Positions 9,742 to 17,452 of a DNA stretch of 64,000 bases are shown piece after piece; positions within the stretch are counted from its first letter, which is position 1, and each line of letters starts with the position of its first letter. A model generated the notes under the pieces. It did not search any database. It was not told the origin of the DNA and saw nothing but the letters and a program-made list of their open reading frames with translations. The stretch covers positions 2,418,001-2,482,000 of the forward strand of contig NZ_CP151275.1 of assembly GCF_038235435.1 (NCBI RefSeq), in the 5' to 3' direction. This DNA comes from Niveibacterium sp. SC-1. Its GTDB lineage: Bacteria; Pseudomonadota; Gammaproteobacteria; Burkholderiales; Rhodocyclaceae. A program made the translations under genes and the position numbers.

Positions 9742-9764
9742 GGGCGTCCGCTTGAGGGACGCCC
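9742..9764 (-). terminator. Hairpin after the PUD-domain gene
   Basis: GGGCGTCC (9742-9749) pairs with GGACGCCC (9757-9764) across a 7-base loop, 19 bases beyond the stop of the minus-strand PUD gene. On that strand the T-rich stretch lies about 15 bases after the stem rather than next to it, so terminator strength is uncertain. Confidence 0.45.
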
Positions 9765-9782
9765 GGAAAACCGCACCAGATT

Positions 9783-10235
9783 TTACTTCTGGCGTGCTTT
9801 CACCGCTTCGTCCTTCGAGGTGTAGAGCTTCGGGTCACCCTGATTGACCCAGACCTGCTTGACCTTGGTGCCGTCGAAGGATTGGTCCTTGCCACCTTGC
9901 TCCTTGGCGTCACCCTTGTGGATCAGGTACCAGACCGTCCCGCTCTTGCCGAATTCGGAGAGCTTCACCTTCCAGAAGACACCGCCGTCCTCGGTCTGGC
10001 CGGCGGGCTTGAGCGGGGAGAGCCATTCGACGCCGTCGATCGGCGTGTCCTGTCCGCCCGGAATACGCGCCCAGGCGTGCAAGCCCCAGCCCTTGTAATT
10101 GCCGTCGGGACGGAAATAGTTGATCGAGACCTGGCCTTCTGCCGGATCGCTATTGGTGTCGGCAGCCATGCCGGGTACGGCAATGGCGGTCAATGCGACG
10201 AACAGGGTGGCCTGCAGGAAACTGCGCTTGTTCAT
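9783..10235 (-). CDS. Secreted single-domain pullulanase-associated (PUD/CBM41) protein
   Basis: 150 residues. A clear signal peptide (MNKRSFLQATLFVALTAIAV, cut near GMAA) is followed by one PUD domain: VSINYFRPDGNYKGWGLHAW, then a Trp-rich middle and YLIHKGD near the end. PUD/CBM41 domains normally sit at the N-terminus of pullulanases and bind alpha-glucans. Here the domain stands alone without a catalytic part. The neighbouring maltoporin, on the same strand and upstream, supports a role in capturing or presenting alpha-glucan in the periplasm or outside. The molecular role of a free PUD domain is not known to me. Confidence 0.85.
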   Translation of the reverse strand: MNKRSFLQATLFVALTAIAVPGMAADTNSDPAEGQVSINYFRPDGNYKGWGLHAWARIPGGQDTPIDGVEWLSPLKPAGQTEDGGVFWKVKLSEFGKSGTVWYLIHKGDAKEQGGKDQSFDGTKVKQVWVNQGDPKLYTSKDEAVKARQK

Positions 10236-10313
10236 ACTGTTCTCCTCTTACCAATTCTTGCGGTGCAAACGGCCTTCTCGGCAGCACGCCTGAATGCCGG
10301 AATCAGATTGCAC

Positions 10314-10343
10314 AAAGCCTTCCGGCGTTAACCGGAAGGCTTT
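10314..10343 (-). terminator. Strong terminator between maltoporin and PUD genes
   Basis: AAAGCCTTCCGG (10314-10325) and CCGGAAGGCTTT (10332-10343) form a perfect 12-bp stem with a 6-base loop and an A/T end on both sides. It stands 36 bases after the maltoporin stop and separates it from the PUD gene, which must then have its own promoter or depend on readthrough. Confidence 0.85.
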
Positions 10344-10379
10344 GCAGGGGTGAAGCTCAGTTCCGTGGAACCGTTCCTC

Positions 10380-11669
10380 TTACCACCAGGCTTCGAATTG
10401 CACGCCGTAGGTGCCACCGCTGGTGGCATCGGCGAAGCCGGAGCTGCTCACGTTGACGCCGCAGTCACGACCGGTACAGGTGACATTGCTGCCCTTGAGC
10501 GCGTCGTTCCACTTGGCGTACGTGTAATAGGCGCGGATGGCCGGACGTGCCCAGTAGCTCTTGCCGGCGGAGATTTGCGCGGCGATCGTGGCCTTGGTCA
10601 GCGTCTGCTTGTCGCCGTTGTTTTCCGGGTCAACATTGATGTAGCCCAGTTCGCCACCGATCGAGTACAGATCGTTGAAGTGGTACCAGGGGCGCACGCC
10701 GATGGTGAACTCCTTGCGCGTGGTGCCGTTGTACCAGGACGGACCCTTCTCGGTCTGGTAGCCGATGACCGCGGAGCCATTGACGGCGCCGAAGTCGAAC
10801 ACCAGGTGGTCCATGACCTGGAAGCCGGTGTAGTTGTAGGTGTCGTCAGTCCAGGTCTTCACACCGTGGGACAGGGTCGACGCGTCGGACGCGTACGTCA
10901 TGTGCACACGGTTGAAGCCACCCAACACGTTCAGGGTGTGCTGCGCGGTAAATGCGTAGCCGTCCTTGCCCTTGACGTCGTTGCGGTTGTTCTTGCCAGC
11001 GTAGTTGAACATCACGTCCACGGTGCCGAATTCGTCGCCGATGGCGATGCCTTCGAGGCGCAGATCGTGGTTGGTGATGGACTTGGCGCCATCGCTACCG
11101 ACGTCCGGATGGTAGGAACCGATGTCGGTCGTCGACCAATCGGTGTCGGTCTGGCGCATATAGGCGTACGAGAACTTGGCGAAGCCACCGACGTCGATGC
11201 TCTCGATACCGGCACCCGGGCCCGTCACTTCGTTGTAGAAGTAGTCGAGCATATGGATGTCCTGGCGCTTGTAATAGCGCTTGCCGGCCCACAGGCTGGA
11301 GTTGGACAGGGCGCCGGCACCGATGTTGGTGGCCTCGGCCCAGACCTGACGCCAGGCCGGGGTGCTTTGCTCCCAGTCGGTCAGTTGTTGGGTGCCAGCG
11401 GCGACCATCGTGTGCAGCTTGAATGCGGAGCCCGACTTTTCGGCCAGGTTGGCATCGAAGGCCAGTTCCATATAGGTGTCGCACTCGTTGCCGAGGCGGT
11501 AGGAACCCATGGATCCGACATTCTTGTAGCAGACCATGGAGCCGCCCTTGTCGGACGCGCCCACGCCGCTACGTGCGTAACCGTGGAAATCGACGGCAGC
11601 CGCGCCAGCAGCGGCGGACAGCGTGGCGGCCGCGACGGCTGCGGCGATAGCGCTAATTCTGAACTTCAT
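10380..11669 (-). CDS. lamB: Maltoporin (LamB family)
   Basis: 429 residues, similar to the 446-residue E. coli precursor. A signal peptide (MKFRISAIAAAVAAATLSAA) precedes the mature start VDFHGYARSGVG, the hallmark of LamB. A Cys pair lies in the early loop (MVCYKN and NECDTY). The protein ends in FEAWW, the aromatic C-terminus needed for barrel assembly. It forms an 18-strand trimeric channel for maltose and maltodextrins. The ribosome site AAGAGGTGAC lies next to the ATG. The PUD-domain protein is encoded just downstream and a GH13 amylase nearby, forming an alpha-glucan uptake group. Confidence 0.95.
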   Translation of the reverse strand: MKFRISAIAAAVAAATLSAAAGAAAVDFHGYARSGVGASDKGGSMVCYKNVGSMGSYRLGNECDTYMELAFDANLAEKSGSAFKLHTMVAAGTQQLTDWEQSTPAWRQVWAEATNIGAGALSNSSLWAGKRYYKRQDIHMLDYFYNEVTGPGAGIESIDVGGFAKFSYAYMRQTDTDWSTTDIGSYHPDVGSDGAKSITNHDLRLEGIAIGDEFGTVDVMFNYAGKNNRNDVKGKDGYAFTAQHTLNVLGGFNRVHMTYASDASTLSHGVKTWTDDTYNYTGFQVMDHLVFDFGAVNGSAVIGYQTEKGPSWYNGTTRKEFTIGVRPWYHFNDLYSIGGELGYINVDPENNGDKQTLTKATIAAQISAGKSYWARPAIRAYYTYAKWNDALKGSNVTCTGRDCGVNVSSSGFADATSGGTYGVQFEAWW

Positions 11670-11885
11670 GTCACCTCTTCCTTGTGGTTATCAATGGCGG
11701 TATTCCGCCTTAAATCACCACGCACACCGCCTGTGGCGCGTCCTCTTGTTGATCGGGTGCGGGACGCGTCCATCTCCTTCTAGCCCTGACCTTGCGGCAC
11801 GGGTTATTGCGGAAATTCTGCCTTTGATTCGATGAGGAGCCGGGAATGGATGGAAACGCGGATCGACAGGCAATAGAAGTCCCTG

Positions 11886-11908
11886 CATTGGAGTTCTGGG
11901 CTCCAATG
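11886..11908. promoter_or_regulatory. Inverted repeat CATTGGAG/CTCCAATG
   Basis: An 8-bp perfect inverted repeat with a 7-base spacer, about 220 bases upstream of the maltoporin start. It could be an operator or a transcript hairpin. It is followed by two direct AATTGGCCG copies. Confidence 0.3.
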
Positions 11909-11924
11909 AAATGTCCCTTCCGTG

Positions 11925-11954
11925 AATTGGCCGATCTTTCGTTCTAATTGGCCG
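11925..11954. repeat. Direct repeat AATTGGCCG, two copies 21 bases apart
   Basis: Copies at 11925-11933 and 11946-11954 are in phase on the DNA helix (two turns), as expected for paired regulator sites. They lie about 260 bases upstream of the maltoporin gene. The binding protein is unknown. Confidence 0.3.
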
Positions 11955-12264
11955 GCAGTGAGCCGGGTACTGTCTCCATTCGCCCGCGTTCAGCGGATCT
12001 GTTCAATGGAGTGAAGCTTGTCGTCGCCCGCGCGTTATGACTTGATGAAATTTGCGTTTATGTCGCGATAAAGAGACATATATGAAAATGGGGCTGCGAC
12101 TCGGAGGCCGTTCTCTCCTTGCAATTGTTTGTATTGAGCAGGAATTAAACAGGGAGTGCCGGGAAATGCAAGGCAGCGCAGGTCAAATGCAATTGCAATT
12201 GACGCGCGTGATTCGGTCGGCAATAGGAAATGGAATTGGCTCCCCGCCGGGGCCAATAAGGCCG

Positions 12265-12295
12265 CGAATCAGATTGCCGGTGGCAATCTGATTCG
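12265..12295 (-). terminator. Perfect 14-bp stem-loop after the SHOCT-domain gene
   Basis: CGAATCAGATTGCC (12265-12278) pairs perfectly with GGCAATCTGATTCG (12282-12295) over a 3-base loop. It starts about 48 bases beyond the minus-strand stop at 12343. There is no T tract, so it may be a 3' end stabiliser rather than a classical terminator. Confidence 0.5.
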
Positions 12296-12342
12296 GGAGA
12301 CGGTGAGGCGGCGGGGTGTGTTTGCGTCCGCGGCCGCGGGAC

Positions 12343-13260
12343 TCAGAGGTCCTTGAAGATCTCGGCGCGCTTCTGCTGGAACTCCGCGTCGGTGATCAGG
12401 CCTTCGTCGCGCATGCGCTTGAGCGAGCGCAGGCGGGATTCCTGTTTGCGGTAGAACTGATCGGTCGTCGCATCGGCAGCGGGCGAGGGCGCCGTTACCG
12501 CGGGCGCGTTTGCGGCGGGAGCTGGGACGACGGCCGCCGGCGCCGGATTGACGGTGCCCTGGCCGACCGCCTGCTGCGCGGCGCTCGCCGCCGCGGCCGT
12601 GGGGACGGCCACCGCGATCCAGTCCGTGCGCACGAGTTTGGCCTCACCCTCGGTGACGCCCAGGATCTCGACACCCTTTGCGGCGCTCTTGCGGGAGCCA
12701 TAGTCGAACTTGGGCGGCTTGCGGGTGCCATGGTTGGCATCGCCGAGGTAGTCCATGTGGGTCTGGCCCAGCAGGAAGTTCAGGCGCCCGTCCGCGAAGA
12801 AGACGCGGCCGGCGTTCGCGACCGAAGGCGCGATCAGGCCCGACCACATGTGCTCGCCCGTCGTGATGAAGACGAGTTCCTGGTTGGCGGTGGCGCGCGA
12901 AAGACCGATGGCGATCGCGGGCGCGAAGCGGCGAACCTCGGCTTCCGAGAACAGCTTGTTTACTTCCTTGAAGGTCGCGATCTGGATATTGCGCATCGCC
13001 GCGGCGACCTGGTCAGGTGTCAGTTGCACCGGCTGTGCGCTGGGTGCCGCGCCTTGCTGACTGGCCTCCAGGCGCAGCATGTCCCAGTCGCCCCAGCGCA
13101 TCGCGTTGGCAGGGTTCTTGGACCATTCGGTCAGTCGCGCGCTTTCCTCGGGACCGAAGAACGAGTTGTCGAAGAAGCCGGCCTGGGCGTTCGTGCAGGC
13201 AAGTGAAGCCGAAAGCGCCAGCGCGAGCGACAGGCGTCGGAGTGTGAACTGCGGATACAT
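12343..13260 (-). CDS. Exported SHOCT-domain protein of unknown function
   Basis: 305 residues. A signal peptide (RRLSLALALSASLACTNAQA) is followed by a domain of about 170 residues I do not recognise, then an Ala/Pro-rich linker. The last 30 residues form a SHOCT helix pair (LKRMRDEGLITDAEFQQKR), a short module believed to mediate oligomerisation. The ATG at 13260 has a strong ribosome site GAGGAGG; the longer frame to 13380 lacks one. The central text QLTPDQVAAAMRNIQIA and a later RVFFADGRLNFLLG suggest an enzyme or binding domain, but no function can be named. Confidence 0.75.
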   Translation of the reverse strand: MYPQFTLRRLSLALALSASLACTNAQAGFFDNSFFGPEESARLTEWSKNPANAMRWGDWDMLRLEASQQGAAPSAQPVQLTPDQVAAAMRNIQIATFKEVNKLFSEAEVRRFAPAIAIGLSRATANQELVFITTGEHMWSGLIAPSVANAGRVFFADGRLNFLLGQTHMDYLGDANHGTRKPPKFDYGSRKSAAKGVEILGVTEGEAKLVRTDWIAVAVPTAAAASAAQQAVGQGTVNPAPAAVVPAPAANAPAVTAPSPAADATTDQFYRKQESRLRSLKRMRDEGLITDAEFQQKRAEIFKDL

Positions 13261-13656
13261 CCTGGAACTCCTCCTCGGTGGTCTTTTCTTCGGCCTGCGG
13301 CCGAAGGCCAGCGTTCCCGGATTCGGCTCGATGCGTGCGCAGGAGCGAGCCGGGTTTTTGATCGCTGACCGCACGATCATGCCCGCGCGGATGAGCTGCT
13401 ACTTGACCTGCTTTGCTGCGACGGGGTCTCGCGTTGCGTAGTCGGTGGCGACCTGTGCATGGTGCGAAGCCGCGCCGGCATTGAATCTTCGGGCCGTCGT
13501 CGTGTGCGTGGGTCAGTCAGGCGATCCATCCGATGTGCCGGGTACTGCACTCCCGCAGCGTGTCCGGATGGCGCAGGAACCGTCAGAAACGATCAAGTCG
13601 CATACCTCGTCCACCGCTACGCTCCGCGCCACTCAATAAATACACTCGGAGTTTTC
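13261..13656. other. Divergent promoter region between SHOCT and amylase genes
   Basis: 396 bases with no supported gene. It must carry promoters for both flanking genes. An 8-bp hairpin CTTCGGCC/GGCCGAAG at 13288-13306 lies in the leader of the minus-strand gene, about 28 bases before its start. Confidence 0.4.
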
Positions 13657-15327
13657 ATGCGAGCCGTGCACACCATGCAAACCGTCGCGCTTCTCTTGCT
13701 GCTTTCCGCCTGCGGTGGCGGAGGTGCGTCCGACAGCGCGGCTTCGGATCCCGCGCCCGTCACGCCGGGCACCCCTGCGACGCCCACGACCCCCACAACA
13801 CCGACGACGCCGGCAAGCCCGGTCGCGGATATCAGCACGGTGGTGGCCATGGACCCGGGAAGCAGCCTGCCCGCCAACTGGCGTGACGGCCCCTTCGCCG
13901 AGATCTACGTGCGCGCCTACCGTGACAGCAACGGCGACGGTATCGGCGACTTCAAGGGGCTGACGCAGAGCCTGGACTATCTGAAGGCGCTGGGCGTAAC
14001 CGGGATCTGGCTGATGCCGGTCACCGCCAGCCAGGATCGTGACCACGGCTATGCGGTGCAGGACTACCGTGCGCTGGAGACCGACTACGGTTCGCTGGCA
14101 GACTTCGACGAACTGCTGCGCGAGGCGCATTCGCGCGGCATCGGCGTCATCGTGGACTACGTGATCAACCACAGCGCGGCGCAGAACCCCATGTTCGTGA
14201 ACGCCAAGAGTGGCGCCGATGCGCAGTTCCGCAGCTGGTACATCTGGTCTTCGACCAAGCCCACGGGCTGGAACATCTACGGCAACAACCCCTGGTACGC
14301 GGCGGGCAACGCTTACTACTTCGCCGGCTTCTGGGACCAGATGCCGGACTTCAATCTGCGCAACGCCGATGTGATGGCCTATCACCAGAGCAGCATGCGT
14401 TACTGGCTCAACCGTGGCGTGGATGGCTTCCGCTTCGACGCTGCCGGCAACCTGGTCGAAAACGGCCCCCAGGCTTGGGAAGGCCAGCCCGAGAACTACA
14501 CGATCATGGGCAATGTGAAGACCATGGTCGGGGGCTACGCCAGCCGCTACATGGTGTGCGAGGCGCCGATCGACCCGAAGGGCTTCAGCACCGCCTGCGG
14601 CAGCGCCTTCGCCTTCGGCCACAACTACGACATCGTGAGCGCCGCCAAGGGCAGCAGCTCTGCCGTGCAGGCGGTGGCCGACTACTTCAAGACCGCACCC
14701 GCCGGCATGGCGACCATGGTCTCCAACCACGACAGCTTTGCCGGGCAGCGCCTCTACGACCAGGTCGCGGGCAATCTCGCCCAGTACCGTCTTGCCGCCG
14801 CAACCTATCTGCTGCAGCCGGGCGTGCCCTTCATCTACTACGGCGAGGAGATCGGCATGGCGGGCGCCAGCAGCCTTTCTGGCGACTGGAAGCTGCGTAC
14901 GCCGATGAGCTGGACCGCGAGCACGAGCAATGCCGGCTTCACGACGGGCGCGCCGTTCCGGGCCGTGTCCGGCAATGTGGCGCAATTCAATGTGGCGGCC
15001 CAACAGAACGACACTCAGTCGCTGCTCGCGTACTACACCCGGCTGATTGCGCTGCGTCGCGACGAGCCCGCACTGGCCCGTGGCAACTACGGTGACGTCG
15101 TGGTCAATGGCAGCGTGATGAGCTTCGCCCGCCGGCTCAACGGAACCAGCATCCGCGTGGTGATCAACTACGGCACTCAGGCGTCCAGCGTGCAGCTGGG
15201 CAACCTGGCGGCCAACGGGAGCATTACCCCGATCTACCCGGCTGCCGGTGCAGCCCAGCAGGCAGATGCCGCGGGCAAGCTCCAGATCGCTGCGCCCGCG
15301 CAGTCGGTTCAGGTGTTCCGCGAGTAA
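13657..15327 (+). CDS. GH13 alpha-amylase family lipoprotein
   Basis: 556 residues. A lipoprotein signal (QTVALLLLLSACGGGG) puts the mature Cys near residue 20, followed by a Thr/Pro linker. The GH13 barrel shows region I as VIVDYVINHSA, region II as GVDGFRFDAAGN with nucleophile Asp261, region III as YMVCEAP with Glu302, and region IV as VSNHDS with Asp359. It begins FAEIYVRAYRDSNGDGIGDFKGL, typical of oligosaccharide-acting GH13 enzymes. It should be anchored to the outer membrane and cleave maltodextrins. The usual HxxD-type His of region II is replaced (AAGN), so specificity is uncertain. The ATG at 13657 follows GGAG. Confidence 0.93.
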   Translation: MRAVHTMQTVALLLLLSACGGGGASDSAASDPAPVTPGTPATPTTPTTPTTPASPVADISTVVAMDPGSSLPANWRDGPFAEIYVRAYRDSNGDGIGDFKGLTQSLDYLKALGVTGIWLMPVTASQDRDHGYAVQDYRALETDYGSLADFDELLREAHSRGIGVIVDYVINHSAAQNPMFVNAKSGADAQFRSWYIWSSTKPTGWNIYGNNPWYAAGNAYYFAGFWDQMPDFNLRNADVMAYHQSSMRYWLNRGVDGFRFDAAGNLVENGPQAWEGQPENYTIMGNVKTMVGGYASRYMVCEAPIDPKGFSTACGSAFAFGHNYDIVSAAKGSSSAVQAVADYFKTAPAGMATMVSNHDSFAGQRLYDQVAGNLAQYRLAAATYLLQPGVPFIYYGEEIGMAGASSLSGDWKLRTPMSWTASTSNAGFTTGAPFRAVSGNVAQFNVAAQQNDTQSLLAYYTRLIALRRDEPALARGNYGDVVVNGSVMSFARRLNGTSIRVVINYGTQASSVQLGNLAANGSITPIYPAAGAAQQADAAGKLQIAAPAQSVQVFRE

Positions 15328-15458
15328 GCCTGCGTTCCTGAGAATGGGCCGCGCCACCTGGCAGGCGCGCTAAGAGTGCTCCCGGCGTGGCGCGTCGGCT
15401 GCGGTGGAGTCAGACCGAGCGCCGGTTGCGGCATCGGCACGCGCAAAGGGTGTTCCAA

Positions 15459-15488
15459 CCGTTGGCCCCTTGATCGAGGGGCCAACGG
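15459..15488. terminator. Bidirectional 11-bp stem-loop between convergent genes
   Basis: CCGTTGGCCCC (15459-15469) pairs perfectly with GGGGCCAACGG (15478-15488) with an 8-base loop. It sits between the amylase stop (15327) and the end of the minus-strand small gene (15507), where a shared terminator would be expected. No T tract. Confidence 0.6.
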
Positions 15489-15506
15489 GTGTGGCTGTAC
15501 CCGGCC

Positions 15507-15752
15507 TCAGTTGCGCACCAGCGGCTGCGGCGTATTCGCGCCGTTCGTGCGCAGGCGCCGCTCCGCGTCCTCTGTACCCATGCTTGCCGACACGTAGCGC
15601 TCGATCTCATCGTCGGGCATCGACATCTTGGGTCCCGTGCTCAGGACGGCCTCCCAGACTCTGGCTCCAAGTCTGCGCAGGGTTGCCCGCGCGGCGGACA
15701 GCGCGTGATGGCTGGTGAATTCGTGGTGCGTGAAGGCAGACAGGGTTCCCAT
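15507..15752 (-). CDS. Small hypothetical protein, 81 residues
   Basis: No recognised family. The middle (DDEIERYVSASMGTEDAERR) is charged and helical, resembling small proteins such as DUF3563, but I cannot confirm that. It is on the same strand as the acetyltransferase gene, whose end lies 42 bases upstream, so the two may be cotranscribed. A GGAGAACGCC ribosome site precedes the ATG at 15752. Confidence 0.55.
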   Translation of the reverse strand: MGTLSAFTHHEFTSHHALSAARATLRRLGARVWEAVLSTGPKMSMPDDEIERYVSASMGTEDAERRLRTNGANTPQPLVRN

Positions 15753-15794
15753 GGCGTTCTCCTTGGGCGTACGGCGATGATGCAGGGCGGGTGC

Positions 15795-16490
15795 CTAGAT
15801 CGCACCCCCACTTTCGGCGAGGTCAGCTTCCCAGGCGTGTTCATGCACACTGCGCTGGCGGATCCAGTCGGGCAGGGCGTGGCTCAGGGTGGAGAACACA
15901 CGGGCGGCGCGGCGACGGATGCGCGGTTCGGGCACCAGCGCCGAGACGCCGCGCTCCACGCGAACCAGGCTCTCGTCGGCCGGATGCGGCCTGACCGTGA
16001 AGCCACAACGCAGCATCAGGGCGAGCATGCGGGCGTTGCTCTTGAGTACTTCGCCGTAGAGCCAGCGGGCGCCGACACTGCGCGCGGCGTTGCAGAGTGC
16101 GCCGACCAGCTGCATCCCGAGGCCGATGCCTTGCCAGTCGTCGGAGACGGCAACAGCGAACTCGGCGGTGTCGCCGTCATCGTCGAGCACGTAGCAGGCG
16201 TCGGCGATCACGCGCTCTTCACCCTGGTTGAGCATGGTCACCACGAAACCCATCTGATGCACGTAATCCACGCAGGTGATCTGTTCGGCGAAACGGTCCG
16301 ACAGACCATTGACGTTGCCGTGGAAGCGGTTGCGGCGGGAGGCGGGCGAGAGGCCGGCGACGAAGTCGCGCTCCAGCGTCGCGTCTTGCGGCAGCACCGG
16401 GCGCAGGGTGGCGCGGCAGCCACGGCGCAGGGGCACCGAGTGGATCAGGTGGGTGGGGTAGGCGTGGATGTTGTAGATCCTGCTCTGCAT
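15795..16490 (-). CDS. GNAT-family N-acetyltransferase
   Basis: 231 residues from the ATG at 16490, preceded by GGAGAGAAAC. The acetyl-CoA loop is DDWQGIGLGMQLVGAL, fitting the Q/RxxGxG/A motif, and is followed by KSNARMLALMLRCGF, the usual GNAT end. The N-terminal half (LRPVLPQDATLERDFVAGLS, then RNRFHG) resembles the acetyltransferase domain of Pat-type protein acetylases. These modify lysines such as that of acetyl-CoA synthetase, often under cAMP/Crp control. The gene lies just downstream of a Crp/Fnr regulator and behind a Crp-like palindrome. The substrate is not shown by sequence. Confidence 0.85.
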   Translation of the reverse strand: MQSRIYNIHAYPTHLIHSVPLRRGCRATLRPVLPQDATLERDFVAGLSPASRRNRFHGNVNGLSDRFAEQITCVDYVHQMGFVVTMLNQGEERVIADACYVLDDDGDTAEFAVAVSDDWQGIGLGMQLVGALCNAARSVGARWLYGEVLKSNARMLALMLRCGFTVRPHPADESLVRVERGVSALVPEPRIRRRAARVFSTLSHALPDWIRQRSVHEHAWEADLAESGGAI

Positions 16491-16589
16491 GTTTCTCTCC
16501 TCAGATCGCCACCGGGGGATGGCTGCTGGCATGGAGAGAACTCTAGAGATCGGCAGGATCGGGCTCGCCGTCGCAAGTCGCTCGGGGCG

Positions 16590-16604
16590 TGTGACTTATT
16601 CACA
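16590..16604. promoter_or_regulatory. Crp-like palindrome TGTGACTTATTCACA
   Basis: TGTGA and TCACA half-sites are separated by five bases, one fewer than the usual six. The site lies 100 bases upstream of the GNAT start and 60 bases beyond the stop of a Crp/Fnr gene, so the neighbouring regulator is a natural candidate to bind it. Confidence 0.5.
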
Positions 16605-16663
16605 TCGTGGCGAATCAGAGGGCCACGTGCCGCGGTGCGCGAAGCAGATATGGCCGCCGAGGC

Positions 16664-17302
16664 TTACCAGCCCGCGGGCAGCTTCTTCAGGATGAAGATC
16701 CGTCGGTCTTCCACGGCGATGTAGCCGCCCTGGACCAGCTGCGTGAAGATGCGGCTGATCATTTCGCGCGAGGAACCCACGTGGTCGGCGATCTCGCGCT
16801 GGGTGAGGCGGTCGGCCACTACGCGCCGGCCATCCTCGTCGTGGGCCTTCTCGTTGAGCAGGCGCACGACGCGGCTGTAGACGTCATCCAGGGCCAGGCT
16901 CTTGACGCTGTCCGTGGCACGGCGGACGAGGCCGATCAACTTGTGCACCAGGTGCAGGGCAAAGTCTGGATGGCTGGCGAGGAAGTCGCGCACCTTGGCG
17001 CCCGGCACCACCACGCAGGTGCAAGGCTCCAGGGTCATGACCGAAGCCGATCGCGGCCCGCCGTCGAGCGACATTTCACCAAAGTACTCGCCGGGGCCCA
17101 GAGTGTTGTAGATCACCTCGCGCCCCTGGCTGGAAGCGCCGAAGACCTTCACCCGCCCGGAGAGCAGGATGAAGAGCGCGTCGTTCTCGTCTTCCTCGTT
17201 GATCAGGACCGAACTGGCCGCGAAGTTGCGCACGCCACCATGGCTGGCCATGGTCTGCAGCAGTTCGTCTTGCAGGACGCTGGAGGAGGGGGAAGTCTTC
17301 AT
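16664..17302 (-). CDS. Crp/Fnr-family transcriptional regulator
   Basis: 212 residues. The cyclic-nucleotide-binding domain covers residues 10-125, with the phosphate-binding cassette GEYFGEMSLDGGPRSASV, including the Arg-Ser pair that contacts cAMP in Crp. The C-terminal helix-turn-helix reads LTQREIADHVGSSREMISRIF. No Cys cluster for an iron-sulfur centre is present, so it is Crp-like rather than Fnr-like. It lies directly upstream of the GNAT gene on the same strand, with a Crp-type palindrome in between. Confidence 0.93.
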   Translation of the reverse strand: MKTSPSSSVLQDELLQTMASHGGVRNFAASSVLINEEDENDALFILLSGRVKVFGASSQGREVIYNTLGPGEYFGEMSLDGGPRSASVMTLEPCTCVVVPGAKVRDFLASHPDFALHLVHKLIGLVRRATDSVKSLALDDVYSRVVRLLNEKAHDEDGRRVVADRLTQREIADHVGSSREMISRIFTQLVQGGYIAVEDRRIFILKKLPAGW

Positions 17303-17452
17303 GAAGCCTGTGAGCTGAAATGCGGCGAAGGCGCTGGCCCGGCAAAGATAGCGTGAAGCCGCGCCCGAGTGGGCCGGCCGTGCGAAATCTCCGGCGGAGC
17401 GACCCCCTGCACGCTACATTCCCGCAACTTCTTCCCCGCTGCAGGAGCTTCC

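Larger units (their letters stand above)
9070..9782. other. Long non-coding stretch rich in inverted repeats
   Basis: I see no convincing gene in these 713 bases; the open frames crossing it have implausible composition and no recognisable domain. Base composition is less GC-rich than the flanks. It contains a 12-bp inverted repeat at 9536-9575 followed by T-rich sequence, a perfect 14-bp palindrome GGCCGAATTCGGCC at 9645-9658, and a hairpin at 9742-9764. These are listed separately. Confidence 0.5.
11670..12342. other. Non-coding region upstream of the maltoporin gene
   Basis: 673 bases, less GC-rich than neighbours, with no believable gene. It must contain the maltoporin promoter and the 3' end signals of the SHOCT gene. 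It holds an 8-bp hairpin at 11886-11908, two direct copies of AATTGGCCG at 11925 and 11946, an imperfect inverted repeat TATGTC/GACATA at 12059-12080, and a perfect 14-bp stem at 12265-12295. A partial match to the MalT core (GATGAGG, about 11831) is too weak to call. Confidence 0.5.

Noticed and set aside
8996-9847. 283-codon plus-strand frame over the 9.1-9.8 kb non-coding stretch
   Set aside because: It overlaps the receiver gene out of frame and the PUD gene antisense, and shows no protein-like pattern.
11828-11838. MalT box upstream of maltoporin
   Set aside because: Only a seven-base core match and a single copy; too weak to support.
12052-12291. 79-codon plus-strand frame in the region upstream of maltoporin
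   Set aside because: It spans a perfect stem-loop, lacks a ribosome site and has no protein-like features.
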